NCBI GenBank assembly: GCA_902795255.1
Contig: CADBKS010000043.1
Span: forward strand, 1-20,955
DNA from: an uncultured Chloroflexota bacterium
Lineage (GTDB): Bacteria; Chloroflexota; Anaerolineae; Anaerolineales; Anaerolineaceae
Reading direction: 5' to 3'
DNA: 20,955 nt
Shown: piece after piece, positions 1 through 6,800 of the stretch
Position numbering within the stretch: the first letter of the stretch is position 1
Layout of the letters: the number at the start of each line of letters is the position of its first letter
Notes under the pieces: model-generated
Databases searched by the model: none
What the model was told of the DNA's origin: nothing
Seen by the model: the letters and a program-made list of their open reading frames with translations, nothing else
Position numbers and translations under genes: made by a program

Positions 1-779
1 GCAGGGCCGAGGTCAGCGTATTCCGGATCAGCGATCATGCGGAAATATTCCTGCATACCGCCGCCGCCGGTGATGGCTTTGATGTCCGTGCGGCCGGCTT
101 CGGTGATGGCCTGGATGGCGCCGATGGAGGTTTCATCGTCCATGGAGAAGACCGCATCGATGTGATCGTACTTTTCGAGCAGGTCAGCCATATCTTTCAG
201 ACCGTCATCGCGGGTGAAAGCATCTTCCTGGGATTCGAAGATGTTGCTCTGATCGTAGCCGATCTCGTTGAGATAATCGTAGAAGCCTTGTTTGCGGAGC
301 TGGCAGACGGAACCGGATGACGGAACGTCCAGAACAGCGATCACGGCAGCTTCACCGACTTTTTCGGTGATGTATTTCGCGGACTGGTAGCCCATGTCGT
401 AGTTGTCGCCGGTGACCTTGTAGATGCCTTCGCAGTCGACATCAACATCGAAGTTGACGACCGGGCTCCCCGCGTCGATAACTTCCTGGATCGCGGTTTC
501 CATGCCTGCCCACTGCGGCCAGGAAACGACAACATTAGCGCCCCAGACAACAAGGTCTTCGAGGTTCGCGGCCATTTCGGCAGCGTCGGAGGAGACCGTC
601 ATCTTATATTCAAGGTTGTTGTCTTTGCAGTATTTTTCTGCATAGTACGCAACACCCGCGACCCAGCCGTGAGTCACATCAGGAGCAGCAATACCGACTT
701 TGACGCCGTCAGCGGCAGCGACGGAAGCAATAGCCAGAATCATGACCATCGCCAGAACCAATGATACAAGTTTCTTCAT
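1..779 (-). CDS. Sugar ABC transporter substrate-binding protein (partial, C-terminus off the window)
   Basis: This is the extracytoplasmic sugar-binding component of a ribose/galactose-type ABC importer (periplasmic-binding-protein-like family, Peripla_BP_4 type). I translated it directly: the reading frame is open from the ATG at 779 to the window edge, giving 259 residues. The protein opens with a Sec signal peptide (MKKLVSLVLAMVMILAIASV, then AAADG). The mature part begins VKVGIAAPDVTHGW, typical of the first beta strand of the family, and later has VVVSWPQW, GSPVVNFDVD, VFSMDDETSIGAIQAI and ITGGGGMQEYF, which fit the ligand-binding and hinge regions. There is no cysteine near the signal cleavage site, so it is not an obvious lipoprotein. 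A strong SD (AAAGGAG) lies just upstream of the start. Permease and ATPase genes are not in view and may lie beyond the left edge. The exact sugar cannot be told. Confidence 0.9.
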   Translation of the reverse strand, partial: MKKLVSLVLAMVMILAIASVAAADGVKVGIAAPDVTHGWVAGVAYYAEKYCKDNNLEYKMTVSSDAAEMAANLEDLVVWGANVVVSWPQWAGMETAIQEVIDAGSPVVNFDVDVDCEGIYKVTGDNYDMGYQSAKYITEKVGEAAVIAVLDVPSSGSVCQLRKQGFYDYLNEIGYDQSNIFESQEDAFTRDDGLKDMADLLEKYDHIDAVFSMDDETSIGAIQAITEAGRTDIKAITGGGGMQEYFRMIADPEYADLGP

Positions 780-836
780 ATTTTTCTCCTTTAATAAATT
801 GGAAACAATAAGGATCATTTCCTTACATACTAAACG

Positions 837-864
837 ATATTAACACAAAACAATGATTTGTCAA
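837..864 (-). promoter_or_regulatory. Predicted sigma-70/sigma-A promoter of the substrate-binding protein gene
   Basis: On the minus strand a perfect -35 box TTGACA (859-864) and a -10 box TAATAT (837-842) are separated by 16 bases, in an A/T-rich gap upstream of the substrate-binding protein. This implies a leader of about 50 bases ahead of the start at 779. It suggests the transporter gene is transcribed on its own, although it follows the PII-like gene on the same strand. Confidence 0.7.
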
Positions 865-890
865 TCATAATTTTTATATGAAAAAAAGCA

Positions 891-1577
891 TTATATTTTG
901 AAGGCCTTATCGACCGGCAGGGCGCAGAGTATCCCCTGGGCCGGTGTGCGCAGTCCGAACTCCGTATTCACGGCCTCAAGGATCGCGTCGCGCTGGGAAT
1001 TGGGCGCGAGGATCGCGAGGATCTCTTTCTCCGGATCCACCGAGATCCCGAAATTCTCCTCGAAATGTTCCGTTCCCAGCATCCGGGAGCGGATCACCGT
1101 CCCTCCGGCCGCCCCGGCCTTGCGTGCGGTCTGCATCACATTTTCCGTATATCCCTGCCGGACCGCGATCAGCAGCAGGCTGTGATCAAATTCATTTTTC
1201 ATTTTTCCCTCACTCTTCAGCTCTCCCAGTTCATCCGCGCTCTGGATCAGCGCCGCGGCCGCGATATTATTGACCGCCGTCAGCGGAAGTTCCATCATCA
1301 GCCCCCGGCTGCGGCTGATCTCCCACAAACCGGCATCGACCGCGTTTTCCAGGCTCACCACCGCACGCCTCGTCCCGAGGCTGATGAGGATATCTTTCTC
1401 CTTGCTGCTCAGCCCGAGCACGTCCAGCATTTCCGATGTTGCGGTTCCCACGCCGGGAAACTCCATATGGAAGCTGACCTTATGGCGGTCCATAAACTGC
1501 CTCAGTTTCCGGGCCTTGCCGCGTTCCACGATCGTGATCAGCAGGACGACTCGCCGCATTTCATCGCTTTCAATCAT
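891..1577 (-). CDS. Tandem PII-like signalling protein (two PII-type domains)
   Basis: A 228-residue soluble protein, probably a nitrogen-regulatory-PII-like sensor acting on the membrane protein encoded just upstream. It has two related halves: residues about 8-75 (starting RRVVLLITIVERGKARKL) and about 130-228 (starting HSLLLIAVRQGYTENVMQ). Each half shows the beta-alpha-beta pattern of PII folds. The matching segments GLSSKEKDILISLG and GISVDPEKEILAILAP suggest an internal duplication. I chose the ATG at 1577 over the one at 1592 because AAAGGAG lies 5 bases before it. The start overlaps the end of the DUF1538 gene by 8 bases (ATGATTGA), which suggests translational coupling. PII proteins commonly sit beside the transporter they gate (GlnK-AmtB is the classic case). 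The ligand is unknown, and the canonical uridylylated-Tyr T-loop is not recognisable. Fold assignment is by pattern only. Confidence 0.75.
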   Translation of the reverse strand: MIESDEMRRVVLLITIVERGKARKLRQFMDRHKVSFHMEFPGVGTATSEMLDVLGLSSKEKDILISLGTRRAVVSLENAVDAGLWEISRSRGLMMELPLTAVNNIAAAALIQSADELGELKSEGKMKNEFDHSLLLIAVRQGYTENVMQTARKAGAAGGTVIRSRMLGTEHFEENFGISVDPEKEILAILAPNSQRDAILEAVNTEFGLRTPAQGILCALPVDKAFKI

Positions 1578-3099
1578 CGGAACTCCTTTCATAATTGTAG
1601 AAGACCAGACCGTCGGGGATCAGTTCCATTGCCTCGATCTTCTGCTTTCTCCGCGCGTGCAGCCGCAGATTGCTGACCAGCCCGATGCACTGGATGGTGA
1701 TGAGCGGGGTCATGGCGACCATCGCGACGATCCCGAAAGCATCCGTCATAATGTTGCCGCCGAGCGCCGTGCAGGCACCGACCGCAAAAGGCAGAATAAA
1801 GGTCGAGGTCATCGGACCGCTGGCCACACCGCCCGAGTCGAACGCGACGGCGGTGTACAGCGACGGGACAAAGAAGCTGATCAGCAGGGAAACCGCGTAC
1901 CCCGCGTACAGGAAGGGCTGGATCGGGACACCGGTCAGGACCCGGAGCATGGAGAGCCCAACGGAAACCGAGACACCGATGGAAAGCCCGAGACCGATCG
2001 ATCGCTGCGAGATCGCGCCGCTGGAGATCTCCTCTGCCTGTTTTTTCAGGACAACGACGGCCGGTTCCGCGGCAACGACAAAATAACCGAAGACCATCCC
2101 GACCGGGATGAGCCAGTATTTGTATTCACTGCCCGCGATCATCGAACCGATCAGGTTCCCGGCCGGCATAAAACCGATATTCGCAGCCGTCAGGAACATC
2201 ACGAGCCCGGCATAGGTATAGATCATCCCGATGATGATACGGAAGATCTGGTGGCGCTGAAACCTTCGGAAGATCAGCTGGAACAGAACGAAGACCAGAA
2301 CGATCGGGGAAAACGCCGTCAGTACTTCTTTGAGATAAACCGGGAAGCCCGTCAGGAACGCGTTCAGCGCGTCCCGGGTCGTAACGATCTCCGCGATATT
2401 GATCGGGGCAGATTCGGCTTCCGGTGCGTAAAAAAGGCTGAGGATCAGCACGGAGAGGATCGGACCGACGCTGCAGAGCGCGATCAGGCCGAAGCTGTCC
2501 GTCCGGTTGTGTTTATCCGAGCTGATGGCCGCCAGACCGGCGCCCATGGCCATGATAAAAGGCACCGTGACCGGCCCGGTCGTCACGCCGCCGGAGTCAA
2601 AAGCGGCAGGGATAAAAGACGCGGGGGCCAGAGCCGCAAGGGCAAAGATCAGCCCGTAGCATCCCATCAGCAGCCAGGCAAGGCGGATGCGGAAACGGAT
2701 GCGCAGGATCGCGACGGAAAGGAACAGCCCCACGCCGACCGCGACCGCATAGATCAGGGTCCGGTTCGGGATCGAAGGGATCTGCTCAGCCAGGACCGTC
2801 AGGTCCGGTTCAGAGATCGTGATCAGCATACCGAGAATGAAACAGAGCACAAGCGGGATCCAGAGATGCTTTGACTTGCTCATCTCGATACCGATCCCCT
2901 CACCGAGCGGCTGCATGGACATTCCCGCGCCCATGGTGAACAGCGCCATTCCAAACATCAGGATGATCGTTCCGAACAGGAACAGCACCAGCACTCCGGA
3001 ATTCAGCGGTGCAATAGTGACGCTCAGGATCAGGACGACCGCACCGATCGGAAGAACGCTGCTGACAGATTCAAGAAATTTTTCCTTCAACGGTTCCAA
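1570..3099 (-). CDS. DUF1538 family integral membrane protein, internally duplicated
   Basis: A polytopic membrane protein of about 509 residues belonging to the uncharacterised DUF1538 family, probably a transporter (inference). It contains two copies of the domain. The motif FDSGGVTTGPVT (near residue 169) recurs as FDSGGVASGPMT (near 422). ISEPDLTVLAEQ (near 97) recurs as AAEPAVVVLKKQ (near 345). The Gly/Pro-rich signature between hydrophobic helices looks like a substrate or ion site in an inverted or tandem repeat. A GTG at 3105 is possible, but AGGAGG (3105-3110 on the minus strand) overlaps it. The TTG at 3099, 5 bases downstream of the SD, is the better start. The last codons overlap the PII-like gene by 8 bases, so the two are co-expressed. 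The substrate is unknown. Confidence 0.85.
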   Translation of the reverse strand: MEPLKEKFLESVSSVLPIGAVVLILSVTIAPLNSGVLVLFLFGTIILMFGMALFTMGAGMSMQPLGEGIGIEMSKSKHLWIPLVLCFILGMLITISEPDLTVLAEQIPSIPNRTLIYAVAVGVGLFLSVAILRIRFRIRLAWLLMGCYGLIFALAALAPASFIPAAFDSGGVTTGPVTVPFIMAMGAGLAAISSDKHNRTDSFGLIALCSVGPILSVLILSLFYAPEAESAPINIAEIVTTRDALNAFLTGFPVYLKEVLTAFSPIVLVFVLFQLIFRRFQRHQIFRIIIGMIYTYAGLVMFLTAANIGFMPAGNLIGSMIAGSEYKYWLIPVGMVFGYFVVAAEPAVVVLKKQAEEISSGAISQRSIGLGLSIGVSVSVGLSMLRVLTGVPIQPFLYAGYAVSLLISFFVPSLYTAVAFDSGGVASGPMTSTFILPFAVGACTALGGNIMTDAFGIVAMVAMTPLITIQCIGLVSNLRLHARRKQKIEAMELIPDGLVFYNYERSSDD

Positions 3100-3118
3100 A
3101 ATCACCTCCTGTTTTTTT

Positions 3119-3124
3119 ATTATA
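3119..3124 (-). promoter_or_regulatory. Possible -10 box for the DUF1538/PII-like operon
   Basis: A perfect TATAAT on the minus strand lies 8 bases upstream of the AGGAGG ribosome-binding site of the DUF1538 gene. No convincing -35 box stands 16-18 bases further upstream, and the leader would be only about 12 bases, so this is a weak call. Confidence 0.3.
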
Positions 3125-3269
3125 ACGGAGATATATTAAATATGAAGGGATTCGCTGAATCCGAATCCATGCATAATCAATACTTATACACGCCACGGCC
3201 TTCCGGCGGACTCGGTTCCGGTTTGTTCACGGAAACCATCAATTTCCCCTCCGCATCTGTTTTTTTCGA

Positions 3270-3275
3270 TATAAT
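3270..3275 (+). promoter_or_regulatory. Possible -10 box for a leaderless transcript
   Basis: TATAAT ends 7 bases before the ATG at 3283. No Shine-Dalgarno sequence precedes that ATG. The spacing would place transcription initiation at or very near the start codon, as in a leaderless mRNA. No clear -35 box is visible. Confidence 0.35.
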
Positions 3276-3282
3276 TGACCGT

Positions 3283-4510
3283 ATGAAACGAATCATTTTT
3301 CCGCTTATTCTGATACTTCTGATCGTCATCACCGGGTGCAATATGCCCGCTGCCAATATCAAATCCCTGGGCTACGCGCGGCAGACAGCTACGGCAGGAG
3401 CCATGGAACAGATGGTTCAGGCCGCGCTCGCAGCCACCGAAAGCGCAGAACCGACAGCTCTTCCCACCGAAGAGGAGCCGGAAATGCTGATCTCGAAAAA
3501 TGACAGCGCCGCCGAACCTGCCCCGACAGCCGAACCGACGCAGGCCCCGCTCCCGACAGCGGATCCGAACCGGGTCCCGCCGGAACTGCCGGCGGTTTTT
3601 CAGACTTCGGAGCTGAACAAGCTGGACACCCCGCACACCTATGAGGAAGACGTCTGCAAAATGATCAAAAACCGCTGGGGCGAGGGCAAAGCGGCTCCCG
3701 GCACTGTCGTCATGGCCATCATGTATCACAGCATCGTCCGCGGTGAATCCGTGACCCAGGATAACGCCATCACCGTCACCCAGCACCAGCAGCTGATCCG
3801 CCCAGGGCTTCACCGCGATCAACACGGAACAGTTCATCGCGTTCATAGAAAACAATGACTGGATTCCGGAACGCTCCGTCCTGCTGATCGTGGATGACCG
3901 GCATTCCGAAGAAAATTACATCACCCATTTCAAGGACTACTACGACCAGTGGGGCTGGCCGGTGATCAATGCGTGGATCAGCGCGGAAGGCACCACCCAG
4001 GAACTCTGGGACGGGAATGCCCATGCCGAAGAGATCGGGCTGGTCGACCATCAGGCGCACGGCGTCGTCCACAACATCCCGATGGGAGATGACTCCACCG
4101 ACGAATACCTGATCGGAGAGCTGAAAGGCAGTGTCGACCAGATCGAGGCCCATTTCCACAAGACCCCGCGCGCCATCATCTGGCCGGGCGGCGGTTTCGG
4201 CGCCCGCGCGATCGAGGTCGCAAAGGAATACGGCTACAAAGTCGGCTTCACCACCCATCCCCGCGGCCCCATCATGTACAACTGGGTCCCGCTCTGTGAT
4301 GTCAACGACCCGTCCCGTCCGTATTACAAGCTGGACGGCAACATGGATCCGCTCTTCGTGCTCCCGCGCTACTGGGACACCGACGCGGTCTATCACATCG
4401 ATACCGTACGCCAGATCGGCAAGGACGCCCGCGACTATCTCTACTCGATCCGCGAAACGGAAGTGGAATACTACGACATCGTCTGCCGACCGCAAATGGG
4501 CAACCTGTAG
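3283..4510 (+). pseudogene. Polysaccharide-deacetylase-like lipoprotein, disrupted by a frameshift
   Basis: This looks like an exported NodB-type polysaccharide deacetylase-like lipoprotein of about 408 residues in two reading frames. The first frame (3283-3858) starts MKRIIFPLILILLIVITGC, a lipoprotein signal with lipobox VITGC. A Thr/Pro/Ala/Glu-rich stalk follows, and then the domain start VMAIMYHSI. The second frame, open from 3797 to the TAG at 4510, carries the rest: LLIVDDRHSEENYITHF (the FDDG-like motif, with Arg in place of Gly), DHQAHGVVHNIP (H-x3-H metal site) and IIWPGGGFGARAI (the RPPGG-like motif). The frames join near 3797-3812. An extra C in the CCC run, or loss of two bases in a CG repeat, would explain the shift. 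The ATG at 3142 is in frame but adds 47 residues ahead of the signal peptide, so 3283 is preferred. Assembly error or true pseudogenisation are both possible. Confidence 0.75.
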
Positions 4511-4616
4511 TCAGGATTCAGGGGTCAGGAGCAGAATGTCACCCGGCTCCGGGAATCTGTAATGAAGACCTTCACGGAAAAACCGGCAGCCGGCAGCTGG
4601 CAACTATCAACTGATT
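4509..4616. repeat. Two blocks of degenerate 7-base tandem repeats
   Basis: Starting in the stop codon of the disrupted deacetylase gene, four 7-base units run AGTCAGG, ATTCAGG, GGTCAGG, AGCAGAA (4509-4536). A second block (4582-4616) runs ACCGGCA, GCCGGCA, GCTGGCA, ACTATCA, ACTGATT. The period of seven is clear although the units vary. They resemble the short tandemly repeated heptamers (STRR) known from intergenic DNA of cyanobacteria and other bacteria. The blocks fill most of the gap before the HIT gene. Confidence 0.6.
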
Positions 4617-4632
4617 TTGGAGGTTTTGTTTT

Positions 4633-4977
4633 ATGGAAGACTGCATTTTCTGCAAAATCGCGAACGGGGAGATCCCCTCAAATCTTGTTTATGAAGACGA
4701 CCGCGTCGTCGCGTTCAACGACCTCAACCCGGTCGCTCCGACCCATGTGCTGATCGTTCCGAAGGAACACAGGCTCAACCTTTCCGAATACAACGAGGCT
4801 GACGAACAGCTCCTCGGGCATATTCTGACCGTTGCGGCGCACATCGCCAGAGAGCTCGGTCTGGAGGAAAGCGGTTACCGCGTCATCACCAACGCGGGGC
4901 CGGATGCCGGGCAGTCCGTCATGCACACCCATTTCCACCTTCTCGGCGGACGCAGGCTGAATTTCGACAAACAGTAA
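4633..4977 (+). CDS. HIT family (HINT-type) nucleotide-binding hydrolase
   Basis: A complete 114-residue histidine-triad protein, the normal length for bacterial HinT-like enzymes, which hydrolyse purine nucleoside phosphoramidates and acyl-adenylates in the cytoplasm. The active-site triad is seen as MHTHFHLLGG, with H98, H100 and H102. The N-terminus CIFCKIANGEIPSNLVYEDD carries the Cys pair and the usual start of the fold, and DLNPVAPTHVLIVPKEH is the family strand-helix region. GGAGG (4619-4623) lies 9 bases before the ATG. It sits between two envelope-lipoprotein genes on the same strand, with no clear functional link to them. Confidence 0.95.
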   Translation: MEDCIFCKIANGEIPSNLVYEDDRVVAFNDLNPVAPTHVLIVPKEHRLNLSEYNEADEQLLGHILTVAAHIARELGLEESGYRVITNAGPDAGQSVMHTHFHLLGGRRLNFDKQ

Positions 4978-5025
4978 GCCGGACACGGCCGGCTCCACTC
5001 CGGAAATTCTTACCGATCCGTAAAA

Positions 5026-6792
5026 ATGCAAAAATCCTCTCCGTATCTGAAGATGATCGGAACGCTGCTGCTGTTGCTGCTGATCCCGGCACTGGCATGC
5101 ACGCGGACCGTAAACTCGCCGCAGCAGCTGACCGCTGTCGCGGAACGGGCGGCTATTTCCCGCGTTACGGAAGCGGTGATCGCCACGGAACTGCAGCGTT
5201 ACATCACACCGACAGCGACGTTCACGGTCACCCCGACCCCGACAAAATCAGCCGAAACGGCCGCCGCGGAGACCGAGGCATCACTGTCCGTCACCCCGAC
5301 GCCGACCGATACACCGACGCCGACGGAAACCGCGACCGCCACCCCGACCGTCCCGACCCCGCGCAGCACCTACCCGGTCGAGACCATCGCCCCGGCAACG
5401 GAGACCGCTATGCCGGAAACGGCTGAACCGACCGCGACCGCCACGCCCGAGATCCCGCTGCCGGACCTGCGGACCGATTTCAGCGGCAAAGCCTTTTATG
5501 TCGTGCAGACCGGAGACACCGCGGACGCCATCGCCTTCCGATTCGGCACCACGACGGACCGGATCCGGGGTCTGGATGCAGATCAGCCGGGCGACCGTTT
5601 TCTCAAACCGGGGAAGCTGCTCCTGATCACCGCACCGGAACGGACCTTCAGTTCGGGAAAGCGCATCCTGCCGGACGAATATATCGTCATGGGATACCCC
5701 TCCATTGAATATGACCTGAATGAAGTCGTCCGGGAGGCCGGCGGGTATCTGGCCACCTACGAAGAATACACCTCCTCGGGGAACCTGACCGGCACCGAGA
5801 TCATCACCAAGGTCTCCCTGGACTATTCCATCAGCCCGATCATCCTGCTGGAACTGCTGGAATACAAAAGCCACTGGGTCTACGGACAGCCGCACAACAT
5901 CGTGGAAGAACATTACCCGATCGGCTGGCTGGGGGAGAACACCGAGGGTCTGTACAAACAGCTCGTCTGGGCAGCCCAGCAGATGGGGATCGGCTATTAC
6001 GGCTGGCGGTACGGCAAGCTGGCCGAGATCCCGTTTTACAAGAACCCGAAACCGGACGAACCGATCTATTTCAACCCGGTCCTCAACGCCGGTTCCGTCG
6101 CCCTGCAGTATCTTTTCGCCCAGCTGCACACCTATGAGGATTATGAGGAAGCCATCTACGACGCCAACGGATTCCTGCAGCAGTTTTACCTGGATTTCGG
6201 CAACGTCTGGGATTATTATCAGGATGACCCGCACGGCTTCAATGATGAGCTGACCCAGCCGGAACTGCTGCTGCCGTTTGCCCGTGATGATGAATGGGCG
6301 ATCACCGGCGGCCCGCACGAATCGTTTACCACCGGCTCCCCGCTGGGGGCACTGGACTTCGCTCCGCGCATGGCGGAAAGCGGCTGCGCGCGGTCCGACT
6401 CCTGGATCACCGCATCCGCACCGGGGCTGGTCCTCCGCACGAGCGTGGGGACTGTGGTCGTAGACCTGGACATGGACGGCCACGAGGAAACCGGATGGGT
6501 GCTCTATTATCTGCACGTGCGTACGGACGGAAAAGCCGAACCGGGCACCGTTCTGCCGCTCTTCGGCCGGGTCGGCCATCCCTCCTGTGAAGGCGGCGCC
6601 GCCACCGGGACCCATCTGCATATTGCCCGCAAATACAACGGGGAATGGGTACAGGCTTACGGCGCGATCCCGTTCGATATGTGCGGCTGGACGCCTTTCG
6701 GCGGAGAAAGCTACCTCGGCGGACTGCAGCGCGGAGATGACATTATCTACGCCAGGACCTATGCTTCGGCTGAGACCCTGGTCCATTACTGA
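5026..6792 (+). CDS. LysM and M23 metallopeptidase lipoprotein (murein hydrolase-like), copy 1
   Basis: A surface lipoprotein of 588 residues that probably binds and cuts peptidoglycan. In order: a lipoprotein signal (lipobox PALAC, lipidated Cys25), a Thr/Pro-rich stalk (about 60-145, many TPTPT runs), a LysM domain (about 157-203: YVVQTGDTADAIAFRFGTTT), a helical middle domain (about 230-420), and a C-terminal M23 domain. In the M23 part, candidate zinc ligands are H431 in GGPH, D444 in GALDFAP, and H530/H532 in GTHLHIAR. YLHV (H497) is the other conserved His. A DLDMDGHEE segment (480-488) resembles a calcium loop. No SD is seen before the ATG, but the signal peptide fixes the start. The next gene is its paralogue, 8 bases downstream, so they are almost surely one operon. 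Confidence 0.88.
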   Translation: MQKSSPYLKMIGTLLLLLLIPALACTRTVNSPQQLTAVAERAAISRVTEAVIATELQRYITPTATFTVTPTPTKSAETAAAETEASLSVTPTPTDTPTPTETATATPTVPTPRSTYPVETIAPATETAMPETAEPTATATPEIPLPDLRTDFSGKAFYVVQTGDTADAIAFRFGTTTDRIRGLDADQPGDRFLKPGKLLLITAPERTFSSGKRILPDEYIVMGYPSIEYDLNEVVREAGGYLATYEEYTSSGNLTGTEIITKVSLDYSISPIILLELLEYKSHWVYGQPHNIVEEHYPIGWLGENTEGLYKQLVWAAQQMGIGYYGWRYGKLAEIPFYKNPKPDEPIYFNPVLNAGSVALQYLFAQLHTYEDYEEAIYDANGFLQQFYLDFGNVWDYYQDDPHGFNDELTQPELLLPFARDDEWAITGGPHESFTTGSPLGALDFAPRMAESGCARSDSWITASAPGLVLRTSVGTVVVDLDMDGHEETGWVLYYLHVRTDGKAEPGTVLPLFGRVGHPSCEGGAATGTHLHIARKYNGEWVQAYGAIPFDMCGWTPFGGESYLGGLQRGDDIIYARTYASAETLVHY

Positions 6793-6800
6793 TCGATTTA

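Noticed and set aside
861..893. T-run after the PII-like gene as a terminator
   Set aside because: A run of seven T follows the stop on the minus strand, but no stable GC-rich stem precedes it.
1270..2874. A 534-residue plus-strand open frame opposite the DUF1538 gene
   Set aside because: Its composition (Asp/Arg/Gln rich, DRDRDQH-like) is typical of an antisense shadow. The minus-strand frame has membrane helices, duplicated motifs and an SD.
3142..3282. N-terminal extension of the deacetylase-like protein from an upstream ATG
   Set aside because: It would place 47 non-signal residues before a perfect lipoprotein signal peptide and has no SD.
4977..4994. Stem AGCCGG/CCGGCT right after the HIT gene
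   Set aside because: Good 6-base stem but no T-run, and the first base belongs to the stop codon. Not enough to call a terminator.
5281..6786. A 501-residue minus-strand frame opposite the first LysM-M23 gene
   Set aside because: Low-complexity Arg/Gly-rich antisense of the Thr/Pro stalk; no domain or start signal.
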